64,000 bases of DNA from NCBI GenBank assembly GCA_900470805.1, contig UCCA01000021.1:180936-244935 (forward strand). Reading direction: 5' to 3'. Position numbers and translations under genes: made by a program. Shown piece by piece: positions 47,949 to 56,251 of this stretch; position 1 is the first letter of the stretch; each line of letters begins with the position of its first letter. Under the pieces are notes generated by a model, which was not told the DNA's origin, did no database searches, and worked only from the letters and a program-made list of their open reading frames with translations. This stretch comes from Hyphomicrobiales bacterium (GTDB taxonomy: Bacteria > Pseudomonadota > Alphaproteobacteria > Rhizobiales > Rhizobiaceae).

Positions 47949-48920
47949 ATGCCCGCGGCCGAAACAAAATTCCCCGACATGAATGATTTCGCTTATTTTG
48001 CAGCGGTTGTGAGGCATGGCGGCTTTTCCGCGGCGGGGCGGGTGCTCGGTCTGCCCAAGTCGAAACTCAGTCGACACATATCCGCACTCGAGGAACGATT
48101 GGGCGTTCGCCTCATCGAGCGGACCGTGCACAGATTCCGCGTAACGGAAATCGGCCAATCACTATATGTTTACTGCGAGAACATGTTGCGCGAGGTCGAA
48201 CGCGCCACAAAAGCGGTCGCGGATGCCAATGGCGATCCGCAGGGGACGATTCGTCTGGGGGTTCCCACCGGCTTGGTGGAGGGCGCCCTCGGCGTGATAT
48301 TTCCCGAGTTCCTGCTGCTTCATCCGAAGATTCAGCTTCAGATCATCGCCACCGACCAGCGGATGGATATCATCAACGACCGGCTGGACCTGGCGATTCG
48401 CGCCCAGTTGACCGAGGAAACCGACACCGAACTTACCATGCGGGTGCTCAGCAAGGTCGATCTCATTCTTGTTGCCAACAAGGAGGTTGCCGGTCGCATG
48501 CCGGAAGTTGGTGGTATCGAGGCCTTGGCCAACATGCCGACCGTATCGTTCACGGGCGAGATGGCGGAGTGGAGAGAGCTTGATGTCTGGGAGTTCGTGG
48601 CGATCAACGGCACGGTTCACAAGCACGAGCATAGACCAAGGATGATCTGCCGAAGCGTTCCAGCCGTTCTCCAAGCGATTCACGCGGGCGTTGGCGTGGG
48701 GCTTCTACCCGAAATCGTCTGCATCGAGGGCCTGCGCGATGGGAGCCTCGTTCGCTTGTTGCCAGAGTATCAGATGTCGCAGGCGACGATCTATATCGTC
48801 TTCACCGCCTCGCGGGGGCTACCGACAGCCGTTCGAACGCTTGTCGATTTTCTTGTCGAGCGCTTCCGCACCTTCAATGCAAGCGCACATAGTCAGATCG
48901 AGGAAACAAGGGTCGGCTGA
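47949..48920 (+). CDS. LysR-family transcriptional regulator
   Basis: 323 aa. The N-terminal winged HTH (FAYFAAVVRHGGFSAAGRVL, GLPKSKLSRHISALEERLGV) is followed by a periplasmic-binding-like effector domain with RLGVPTGLVEGALG and DLAIRAQL. The sequence is of the type related to DsdC/AphB/CrgA-like activators. The target gene is not clear; the downstream DUF1428 and YjbQ genes are co-directional. The effector is unknown. Confidence 0.9.
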   Translation: MPAAETKFPDMNDFAYFAAVVRHGGFSAAGRVLGLPKSKLSRHISALEERLGVRLIERTVHRFRVTEIGQSLYVYCENMLREVERATKAVADANGDPQGTIRLGVPTGLVEGALGVIFPEFLLLHPKIQLQIIATDQRMDIINDRLDLAIRAQLTEETDTELTMRVLSKVDLILVANKEVAGRMPEVGGIEALANMPTVSFTGEMAEWRELDVWEFVAINGTVHKHEHRPRMICRSVPAVLQAIHAGVGVGLLPEIVCIEGLRDGSLVRLLPEYQMSQATIYIVFTASRGLPTAVRTLVDFLVERFRTFNASAHSQIEETRVG

Positions 48921-49108
48921 TCCACGTCGTTGCCTCCATGCTGGCGCCGCGTCTTGCGGCGTCGGCCATTTTGGCAGGTATGTCGACTTCCCTTTGCCTT
49001 GTCTTGGCCTTGCCTGCTCGCAGGTGCGCCTATCTTTCCTATGTGAGTCGGTTCTGGCGTTTCTCATTCGTCCTTGAAGCGACGCAATCTGTCACGGGAG
49101 AGAACATC

Positions 49109-49462
49109 ATGGCTTATGTCGATGGCTTCATCGTTGCTGTACCGCAGCGGAATATAGACGCTTACAAGGCGCTTTCGGCAAAGGCCGGCGCGGTCTGGAA
49201 ATCCTACGGCGCCAAGGACTATGTCGAATGCATCGGTGACGACGTGCCCTATGGCGAAGTGACCTCGTTTCCGCGAGCGGTCCAGGCAGGCGATGACGAG
49301 GTCGTCGTCTTTTCATGGATCAGCTACGAATCGCGGGAACAGCGCGACGCGATCAACGCCAAGGTCATGTCCGACCCTGTGCTGCAGGGCGACGAATGGA
49401 AGACGGTCTTCGATGGCAAACGGATGATCTACGGCGGCTTCGTTCCGTTCCTGCAGCTTTAG
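49109..49462 (+). CDS. DUF1428-family protein
   Basis: 117 aa; the ATG at 49109 follows GGGAGAGAAC. The sequence (MAYVDGFIVAVPQRNIDAYK, KDYVECIGDDVPYGEVTSFP, DEVVVFSWISYESREQRDAI, then FDGKRMIYGGF) matches the DUF1428 / YbaA-type ferredoxin-like fold family of unknown function. No operon partner is evident. Confidence 0.88.
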   Translation: MAYVDGFIVAVPQRNIDAYKALSAKAGAVWKSYGAKDYVECIGDDVPYGEVTSFPRAVQAGDDEVVVFSWISYESREQRDAINAKVMSDPVLQGDEWKTVFDGKRMIYGGFVPFLQL

Positions 49463-49529
49463 CAGCCATTGACTTGGCGTGTGGCGCGCGCGACCTGTGG
49501 CGACAATCGTCATCTCAGGGAGTGCCGCC

Positions 49530-49952
49530 ATGCCGCAAACGATCGTCAGCCTGTCCACGCGTGGGCAGGGGCTCTACGAATTCACCGACCAGGTCGCGGC
49601 TTTCGTTCGTTCCTGCGGCTTTGACGAGGGATTGCTGACGGTTTTCGTGCGCCACACGTCTTGCTCGCTGCTGATCCAGGAGAACGCTGATCCCGATGTG
49701 AAGACGGACCTGAATGCTTTCTTCCGCCGGCTGGTGCCGCCGTCATCCGATCCGTCGATGCGCTGGATCGTCCATACGATGGAAGGGCCGGATGACATGC
49801 CGGCGCATATCAAGGCGGCGCTCACGCAGGTTTCAATCGGCATTCCTGTCGTCAACGGGCGGCTTGCGCTCGGCACCTGGTAGGGAATCTATCTCTTCGA
49901 ACATCGCGAGAGCCCGCATCGGCGCGAGGTGGTGCTTCATCTCGGCAACTGA
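49530..49952 (+). pseudogene. YjbQ/UPF0047 family gene interrupted by an amber codon
   Basis: From the ATG at 49530 the frame encodes a YjbQ-family protein (VFVRHTSCSLLIQENADPDV, then MEGPDDMPAHIKAALTQVSI). At RLALGTW the next codon is TAG (49881-49883), but the same frame continues GIYLFEHRESPHRREVVLHL to a TGA at 49950-49952. The family normally reads GTWQGIYLFEHR, so one C-to-T change (CAG to TAG) explains the stop. The truncated form lacks the last 23 residues. Members are linked to secondary thiamine phosphate synthase activity. Confidence 0.8.
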
Positions 49953-50053
49953 ACAGAGACTGAATGGCGGGTTCGAACATCGTTCATTTTCAAGCGTTTA
50001 TGGTCCGCATATTCCCGCAAGGGAGATCCTGGAATTTATATGAGAGTGTGACC

Positions 50054-50356
50054 ATGAACATTTACGGTAAGGCATCCCTGGCAGCGTTTCTTGCATTCGC
50101 GTCCGTTTCCGCCACTGCGCCGGTTGCCGCCGCCGCATCCCCGCAACAGGCTTCGATCGTTGACGTACAATACCGCCCGGCGCGTGCCTGCTCGCCCGTC
50201 CGCGCTGTCGAGAAGGCACGCTGGGCCGGATTGCGCAATGTTCGTGTGACCGACATCACGCCGCGCCGTGTCGTCGTTTCAGGCCGTGGCCATCGCGGAC
50301 ACTGGGAACGCATGTTCTTCGCTAATGTGCGGGGTTGCCCGCAGATCCGTCGCTGA
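50054..50356 (+). CDS. Small secreted protein, paralogue 1 (100 aa)
   Basis: Signal peptide to about residue 27 (SLAAFLAFASVSATAPVAAA). The mature part has two cysteines and ends RVTDITPRRVVVSGRGHRGH, then FANVRGCPQIRR. The ATG at 50054 is chosen for its signal peptide. It is clearly related to the next gene in the last 45 residues, so the pair is a tandem duplication. Function unknown; likely periplasmic. Confidence 0.75.
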   Translation: MNIYGKASLAAFLAFASVSATAPVAAAASPQQASIVDVQYRPARACSPVRAVEKARWAGLRNVRVTDITPRRVVVSGRGHRGHWERMFFANVRGCPQIRR

Positions 50357-50514
50357 TCAGGTCGGGCAGTGCCGGCATCGCCTTGGCGCCGCCATTTTCG
50401 CCCTGCCTTGTGCGAATCGCATAAGACTGAATGCCGCCGGCGGGGCACTTTCCAGCCGGCTTCGAACGAATCGAAAAGGTGCGTGGTTTCTTCCACGCGA
50501 TATGGGAGATTTCG

Positions 50515-50883
50515 ATGATGCAATTTCTGACCAAGGCGGGACTTGCCCTGGTGCTGGCGACCGGCACGCTTGCCGGCGCCGTTGCGCCAGTGTCCGCCCA
50601 GGGCTTCTACCTTGATGATGGCCGTCCGCCACCACCCCCCGGCTACGGTCGCCCGCCACCGCCTCCAGGATATGGTCGCCCGCCACCGCCGCCACCTTAT
50701 GGCGGCCGTCCGCGCGGCTGCGATCCACGGCTGGCGGAAGACATTGCGCGTGACTACGGTTTCCGTCGCGCCCGCGTGGTCGATATCACGCCCCGCCGCG
50801 TGATCGTTCAGGGCTTCTCGCGTCGTGGTCCCGATGAAATCAGCTTCGGCAATGTCCGTGGCTGCCCGGTGCTGCGCCGATAA
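50515..50883 (+). CDS. Small secreted protein, paralogue 2, with proline-rich repeats (122 aa)
   Basis: GGGAG ribosome site and signal peptide ending VSAQG. Three tandem GRPPPPPGY-type units follow, then the cysteine-bearing domain shared with the upstream gene (ARVVDITPRRVIVQGFSRRG, FGNVRGCPVLRR). The proline repeats are absent from paralogue 1. Such repeats often span the periplasm or contact the wall. Function unknown. Confidence 0.78.
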   Translation: MMQFLTKAGLALVLATGTLAGAVAPVSAQGFYLDDGRPPPPPGYGRPPPPPGYGRPPPPPPYGGRPRGCDPRLAEDIARDYGFRRARVVDITPRRVIVQGFSRRGPDEISFGNVRGCPVLRR

Positions 50884-50903
50884 TCCGATCCGATCGATCG
50901 GCC

Positions 50904-50954
50904 AAAAAACCACCCCTGCCGGCGATGAGACGCGGGCAGGGGTGGTTTCGTTTT
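50904..50954. terminator. Bidirectional terminator
   Basis: AAAAAACCACCCCTGCC, a 13-base loop, then GGGCAGGGGTGGTTT and CGTTTT. It separates the convergent secreted-protein and EamA genes and works for both strands. Confidence 0.85.
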
Positions 50955-50979
50955 GGAAATATGCGAGGAACGCCTGCTC

Positions 50980-51936
50980 TCAGGCGTTCGGGGCGCTGGT
51001 CTCGTCCGGTTCGATCGAGGTCGCGAGCGGCGCCTGGCTGTCGGAGGAGACGACGGCGCGTGGCAGCGGCGTGCCGCGTTTGCGCTCACGGGCGAGCGTC
51101 AGCAGGCCGGAGCAGATGATCAGCAGGATGCCGCCGGCCATCGGCAGATCGACGGCGTCGTCGAAAATCAGATAGCCGAAGGCGATCGCCCAGAGCATCT
51201 GGCTGTATTGCGGCGGTGCGACGAGATTGGCCGGCGCCATCCGTGCCGCGTTCATCAGCATGACGTTGCCGGCAGCGCCGAGCAGACCGTAGCTGGCGAT
51301 GAAGAGCCACTGGTACGGCGTCGGCATGACGAAATTTGAGACCATTAGGACGCCGCTGACGATAATCGTGCCAAGAAGTGCAGCGCCATAGAGCGACAGG
51401 CGCTTTTCGGCGGGCCCCATCTTTCGCAGCACGACGATCGAGATCGCTGCCGTCAGGCCGCCGATCGCTGCCGCGAGATGGCCGATCGAGAGTTCGCGGA
51501 AGCCGGGACGCAGCACGACCAGAACGCCGGCGAAGCCGACGAAGACAGCTGCCCAGCGCTGCCAGCGGACGTCTTCCTTGAGGAAGATGACGGAGAGGAT
51601 GGTGACGAAGGACGGCAGCAGGAACAGCAGGCAGAAGGCTTCGGCCATCGGCAGTAGCGTGAAGGTGATGATCGAGGCGATGGCGCCGATGGCGCCGCAG
51701 ACGAAGCGTACAAGCCATAGCGTGCGGTTGGTCGAGCGAACGACATCGAACCAGCTGTCGTCCTTCGCCTTGATGAAGGGCAGGGCGGCGGTGCCGAAGA
51801 GGGCGCCGATGAAGGCGATTTCCAGCGATGGAATGGTGCCATGCAGGATCTTGATCGATGCGTCGCTGAAAGCAAACACGGCATAGGCGGCAAATGCGAT
51901 CAGGACGCCACGCGCCGGCGAATTGGGAGATGTCAT
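50980..51936 (-). CDS. EamA-family (DMT) transporter
   Basis: 318 aa with about ten hydrophobic helices in two EamA repeats (GVLIAFAAYAVFAFSDASIK; AAIGGLTAAISIVVLRKMGP starts the second). Inner-membrane drug/metabolite transporter superfamily; the substrate cannot be inferred. The ATG at 51936 is preferred to the ORF's first Met because the longer N-terminus is not hydrophobic. The C-terminal 35 residues are polar and cytosolic. Confidence 0.88.
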   Translation of the reverse strand: MTSPNSPARGVLIAFAAYAVFAFSDASIKILHGTIPSLEIAFIGALFGTAALPFIKAKDDSWFDVVRSTNRTLWLVRFVCGAIGAIASIITFTLLPMAEAFCLLFLLPSFVTILSVIFLKEDVRWQRWAAVFVGFAGVLVVLRPGFRELSIGHLAAAIGGLTAAISIVVLRKMGPAEKRLSLYGAALLGTIIVSGVLMVSNFVMPTPYQWLFIASYGLLGAAGNVMLMNAARMAPANLVAPPQYSQMLWAIAFGYLIFDDAVDLPMAGGILLIICSGLLTLARERKRGTPLPRAVVSSDSQAPLATSIEPDETSAPNA

Positions 51937-52160
51937 GGAAACATATTCAGCTTGGAGAGATAGAGGCGCCGCGGCAACGTGGTCCCGACGCAGGGCCGTA
52001 TAGTGCAAATTGCTGCTGTGCACAATCGCGCGAATAGAGGAGGAGGTTCAGCGGATTTGCGTCGGTCAGCCTCCTCCTCATGGTACTGGGCGAATATAAT
52101 GACATGACACGGTCGCCGTGTGTCGTGGCCTGCGACCGTCGCCCTAGAACCGCACCGTCG

Positions 52161-52421
52161 TCAGTTGGAACCGCGTCGAAGCGCCGGGCCGTAGTCGCGA
52201 TAGATGCTGAGGCAATCGGTGTAGCTCAACGATTCGTTGGCGCCGTAGACAACATGGGCGCTGGAGGCGTTGGTGGAGGCTTCCTCCGAGACGAAGAGAA
52301 TGGCCTCTCCCAGCGACTTGCCGGTGATCGGTGCGTCGGTGCCATCGTCTAGCGTTATGCCCTTGATAATCGCCGCGATCTCGCGGTGGCTGAAAACTTC
52401 CCGTCTGTCTTCCGGTGTCAT
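52161..52421 (-). CDS. Hypothetical protein (86 aa)
   Basis: An acidic, small protein (MTPEDRREVFSHREIAAIIK, GITLDDGTDAPITGKSLGEA, then SYTDCLSIYRDYGPALRRGS). No family recognised. It stands alone between two + strand regions. The gap 51937-52160 contains a GGAGGAGG/CCTCCTCC inverted repeat; 52422-52737 shows nothing I can name. Confidence 0.6.
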   Translation of the reverse strand: MTPEDRREVFSHREIAAIIKGITLDDGTDAPITGKSLGEAILFVSEEASTNASSAHVVYGANESLSYTDCLSIYRDYGPALRRGSN

Positions 52422-52737
52422 TGTCTTTACCCCTTACTGAAAATGTATGGTCCTATTGTTTCCGACATCACCTGTCCGGCGGCCTGTCTCGCCGCCAATG
52501 TGCGAGAGACGGCAAATGCCGAACGTTGCATGCACGTCCCGGATGTCGGACGAGATCCACATCACAATGAGATATGGCCCTATTGCGCTCCGGCAAGATC
52601 GAAACCGAGGCAATCTGCCAAATCGTTGAGGCGCGACGGCGATCCGACGGAATTGGCAAGCTTCGTCCTCATCGCTATATCAGTGCCGTTCGAACCGGCG
52701 AGTACCGGCCGAACAGTGCAGCCAGAGGGAGATCGCC

Positions 52738-53226
52738 ATGTTTCAGACAGCCAAGATCCAGCAGGCCGACAAGGTCGAGTTCTATCGCGAGCTGAGCCAG
52801 CAGTTGAACGGGCTGCTCGACGGCGAGCGTGACATGATCGCCAATGCGGCCAACACCTCGGCTCTGATGTTCGAGATGCTGCCGGATCTCAACTGGGCCG
52901 GCTTCTATTTTCTGAAATCCGAGAACGAACTGGTGCTCGGGCCGTTCCAGGGCCGGACCGCCTGCGTGCGGATCGCGGTCGGACGTGGCGTCTGCGGTAC
53001 GGCGGTCGCCAAGGGGCAGTCGATGCTCGTCGAGGACGTTCACGCATTTCCCGGCCACATCGCCTGCGACGCCGCCTCGCGCTCCGAGCTGGTGGTGCCG
53101 TTGCACCACGACGGCAGGATCCTCGGCGTCATCGATCTCGACAGCCCGATTCCATCACGGTTCGATGCGCAGGATCAGGCTGGCATCGAGGCGCTGGCGA
53201 AGATTTTTGTCGCCGCGAGTTACTGA
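52738..53226 (+). CDS. msrC: Free methionine-(R)-sulfoxide reductase (GAF domain)
   Basis: 162 aa, a single GAF domain with the three catalytic cysteines Cys76, Cys86 and Cys110 in VLGPFQGRTACVRIAVGRGV CGTAV and HAFPGHIACDAASRSELVVP. Their spacing (10 and 24) is the same as in E. coli fRMsr. The enzyme reduces free Met-R-sulfoxide with thioredoxin. The ATG has a GGGAGATC site. It is a monocistronic gene convergent with the cyd operon. Confidence 0.9.
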   Translation: MFQTAKIQQADKVEFYRELSQQLNGLLDGERDMIANAANTSALMFEMLPDLNWAGFYFLKSENELVLGPFQGRTACVRIAVGRGVCGTAVAKGQSMLVEDVHAFPGHIACDAASRSELVVPLHHDGRILGVIDLDSPIPSRFDAQDQAGIEALAKIFVAASY

Positions 53227-53310
53227 TTCATATCCACATCATGCGGATGAAAAAGGGGTTGCGCTTTGTCCGAGCGCAGCCGCTTTCGTTATCGATGGCC
53301 GCTCGTGCCG

Positions 53311-53421
53311 TCACGACGTCTTCTTCTTGGCTTGATCGTCGATCAGCTCGTACCACATGGCGTTGAGGACGGCGAAGGCGGCTGCCAAGGGCAGGCCGAG
53401 TATCCATGCGAAGTACCACAT
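53311..53421 (-). CDS. cydX: CydX-type small subunit of cytochrome bd oxidase (36 aa)
   Basis: MWYFAWILGLPLAAAFAVLN, then AMWYELIDDQAKKKTS: one membrane helix starting MWYFAWxLG, the CydX/YbgT signature. AGGAGAAAAACG precedes the ATG. It follows cydB by 12 bases on the same strand, the usual position. CydX stabilises the CydAB haem d site. Confidence 0.9.
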   Translation of the reverse strand: MWYFAWILGLPLAAAFAVLNAMWYELIDDQAKKKTS

Positions 53422-53433
53422 CGTTTTTCTCCT

Positions 53434-54594
53434 TCAGTATGCGTGACCGCTTTTGTCGGTGACCGATTTTTCGTCGACCTTGCCCCAGAGCACTTTGTAG
53501 ACCCAGGCCGTGTAGGCAAAGATGATCGGCAGGAAGATCGCCGAGACCACCAGCATGATGAACAGCGTCAGGTGGCTGGACGAGGCATCCCATACCGTCA
53601 GGCTCGACTTCGGATCGAGCGAGGAGGGCAGGATGAACGGGAACATCGACACGCCGACGGTCGAGATGATGCCGAAGATCGACAGCTTGCTGAACAGCAG
53701 GGTTCCGACTTCCAGCCGGGCGCGGATGGCGATGAAGGTGGCGATGGCGCCGAGGAAGCCTGCTATCGGTGCGATCAGCATCCATGTGTGGCTGCCATAG
53801 TTCGCCAGCCAGGATCCGTCATGCGAGGCCGTCTTAAACAGCGGGTTCGACGGACCACCGGTGACGACCTCGCTTGTGATGGAATAGCCGTTGACGCCGA
53901 GCGCCAGAAAAATGCCCCCGAGCGCGAACAGCACGATGACGAGGAGCGCGGCAACGCTGCCGTAGCGTCTCGCACGGTCGGCGACCGGACCGCTTGATTT
54001 CAGCACCAGCCAGGCGGCGCCGTGCATGGTGAGCATGGCGACCGACAGCAGGCCACAGAGCAGAGCGTATGGATTGAGCAGGCCGAAGAACGTGCCCTCA
54101 TAGAAGATCCGCATGTCCGACGGATCGAAACGGAAGGGAACGCCCTGCAGCACGTTGCCGACAGCGACGCCGAAGATCAGCGATGGGACGAAGCCGCCGA
54201 TGAACAATGCGATGTCCCAGTTGCCCCGCCAGCGGGCGCTTTCACGCTTCGAGCGGTACTTGAAGGCGACCGGCCGCAGGATGAGGGCGAAGAGGATCGC
54301 GAACATCGCCAGGTAGAAGCCAGAGAAGGACACCGCATAGAGCGGCGGCCATGCGGCGAACACGGCGCCGCCGCCGAGGATCAGCCAGACCTGGTTGCCT
54401 TCCCAGACAGGGCCGATGGTGTTGATAACGATGCGGCGCTCTGTATCGGTCTTGCCGACAAAGGGCAGCAGCATGCCGACGCCGAGGTCGAAACCGTCCG
54501 TGACAGCGAAAGCGATCAACAGGACGCCGATCAGCAGCCACCAGATCAGGCGGAGCGTTTGGTAGTCGATGAGTTCGTGCAGGATCATGATCAA
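53434..54594 (-). CDS. cydB: Cytochrome bd ubiquinol oxidase subunit II
   Basis: 386 aa, multi-helix membrane protein. Starts MIMILHELIDYQTLRLIWWL, then DGFDLGVGMLLPFVGKTDTE and NTIGPVWEGNQVWLILGGGA, hallmarks of CydB. The ATG lies one base after the cydA stop, so the two are translationally coupled. The enzyme is a high-affinity, proton-motive quinol oxidase used at low oxygen. Confidence 0.95.
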   Translation of the reverse strand: MIMILHELIDYQTLRLIWWLLIGVLLIAFAVTDGFDLGVGMLLPFVGKTDTERRIVINTIGPVWEGNQVWLILGGGAVFAAWPPLYAVSFSGFYLAMFAILFALILRPVAFKYRSKRESARWRGNWDIALFIGGFVPSLIFGVAVGNVLQGVPFRFDPSDMRIFYEGTFFGLLNPYALLCGLLSVAMLTMHGAAWLVLKSSGPVADRARRYGSVAALLVIVLFALGGIFLALGVNGYSITSEVVTGGPSNPLFKTASHDGSWLANYGSHTWMLIAPIAGFLGAIATFIAIRARLEVGTLLFSKLSIFGIISTVGVSMFPFILPSSLDPKSSLTVWDASSSHLTLFIMLVVSAIFLPIIFAYTAWVYKVLWGKVDEKSVTDKSGHAY

Positions 54595-56175
54595 TCACTC
54601 CGCAGCGGGAACGAGGTTTGATGAAATCAGCTCGGCTTCCGGTTCGTGGTCCGGCTCCGGCCCCTTGCGGATCGCCTTCACCATCAAGGTCATCTCGATG
54701 ACGATCAGCACGGTATAGAGGGCGGCGAAGCCGAGGATTGTCAAAAGCACGGTGCTGGCGCCGAGGCTGGAGACGGCGGCCGCCGTCGGCAGCACGCCTT
54801 CGATGATCCACGGCTGGCGCCCGAACTCGGCGACAATCCAACCGAACTCGATGGCGATGAACGGCAGCGGGATGGCAAGGACGGCGATACGCAGCAGCCA
54901 TGGATACGCATCGAGGCGGCGGCGGGCGGACAGCCAGAAGAAGGTTGCCGTCAAGAGGATGAAGAACATGCCGAGCCCGACCATCACGCGGAACGACCAG
55001 AACAGCGTCGGGACATGCGGGATGGTGTCGCGGGCCGCCTGGTCGATCTGTGCATCGGTTGCTGTTCGCGGGTCATCGACATAGCGCTTCAACAACAGGG
55101 CGTAGCCGAGTTCGTGCCCAAGATCGGCGAACGAATTCTTGGCGTCGAGCGCAATCTTGTCCGGCGAGCCGGCCGCGCGGATCTGCATCAGCGCGTCATA
55201 GGCCTTGATGCCGTCGCGGATGCGGGTCTTGGCGTGTTCCTCGAGCTCGTTGATGCCTGGTATCACGGTTGTCAGCGACCGGGTGCCGATGATGCCCATG
55301 GCCCAGGGGATGTGAACGGCGAAGTGGGTTTCGCGTGCCTGCTGATCGGGAAAGCCGATGACGGTGAAGGGAGCCGGTGCCGGCTCTGTTTCCCACATGG
55401 CCTCGATGGCGGCGAGCTTCATCTTCTGGTTTTCGGTGGCGAGGTAGCCGCTCTCGTCACCGAGGACGACGACCGACAGCGCAGAGGCGAGACCGAAGGA
55501 GGCGGCCACCGTCATCGAGCGCTTGGCGATCTCGATGTGCCTGCCCTTCAGGAGGTACCAGGCCGAGACGCCGAGCACGAAGATGGAGGCACAGACGTAG
55601 CCAGCCGAGACGGTGTGGACGAACTTCGCCTGGGCGACGGGGTTGAACACGACGTCGAAGAAGCTGGTCACTTCCATGCGCATGGTCTGCGGATTGAGCG
55701 CCGAGCCGACCGGGTTCTGCATCCAGCCGTTGGCGACGAGAATCCAGAGCGCCGAGAAGTTCGAGCCCAGTGCTACGCACCATGTCGCCGCGAGGTGACC
55801 GACCTTGGAGAGCTTGTCCCAACCGAAGAAGAACAGGCCGACGAAGGTGGCCTCGAGGAAGAAGGCCATCAGCCCTTCGATCGCCAGAGGGGCGCCGAAG
55901 ATGTCGCCGACGTAATAGCTGTAATAACTCCAGTTCATGCCGAACTGGAATTCCATGACGATGCCGGTGGCGACGCCGATGGCGAAGTTGATGCCGAACA
56001 GCGTACCCCAGAATTTGGTCATCTGCCGCCAGATCGGTCGGCCGGTCATGACGTAGACGGTTTCCATGATGGCCAGCAGCACGGCAAGGCCAAGCGTCAG
56101 GGGTACGAATAAAAAGTGGTAGAGCGCCGTCAGCGCAAATTGAAAACGCGATAAGTCGACGATGTCGAGTTCCAT
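54595..56175 (-). CDS. cydA: Cytochrome bd ubiquinol oxidase subunit I
   Basis: 526 aa. Starts MELDIVDLSRFQFALTALYH with the haem b595/d ligand His in LTALYHFLFVPLTLG. GRQPW in EFGRQPWIIEGVLPT is the diagnostic quinol-oxidase motif. The quinol-binding loop is of the standard short-to-medium type. The ATG at 56175 is preferred to 56205 for homology. It follows cydC by 76 bases in the same direction. Confidence 0.96.
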   Translation of the reverse strand: MELDIVDLSRFQFALTALYHFLFVPLTLGLAVLLAIMETVYVMTGRPIWRQMTKFWGTLFGINFAIGVATGIVMEFQFGMNWSYYSYYVGDIFGAPLAIEGLMAFFLEATFVGLFFFGWDKLSKVGHLAATWCVALGSNFSALWILVANGWMQNPVGSALNPQTMRMEVTSFFDVVFNPVAQAKFVHTVSAGYVCASIFVLGVSAWYLLKGRHIEIAKRSMTVAASFGLASALSVVVLGDESGYLATENQKMKLAAIEAMWETEPAPAPFTVIGFPDQQARETHFAVHIPWAMGIIGTRSLTTVIPGINELEEHAKTRIRDGIKAYDALMQIRAAGSPDKIALDAKNSFADLGHELGYALLLKRYVDDPRTATDAQIDQAARDTIPHVPTLFWSFRVMVGLGMFFILLTATFFWLSARRRLDAYPWLLRIAVLAIPLPFIAIEFGWIVAEFGRQPWIIEGVLPTAAAVSSLGASTVLLTILGFAALYTVLIVIEMTLMVKAIRKGPEPDHEPEAELISSNLVPAAE

Positions 56176-56251
56176 GGTCTTTCTCCCACGCCCCTTATGG
56201 GGCACGAAGATGTTCCACCATGCCGGATTGCGTGGCGGACATGCACGTCGC

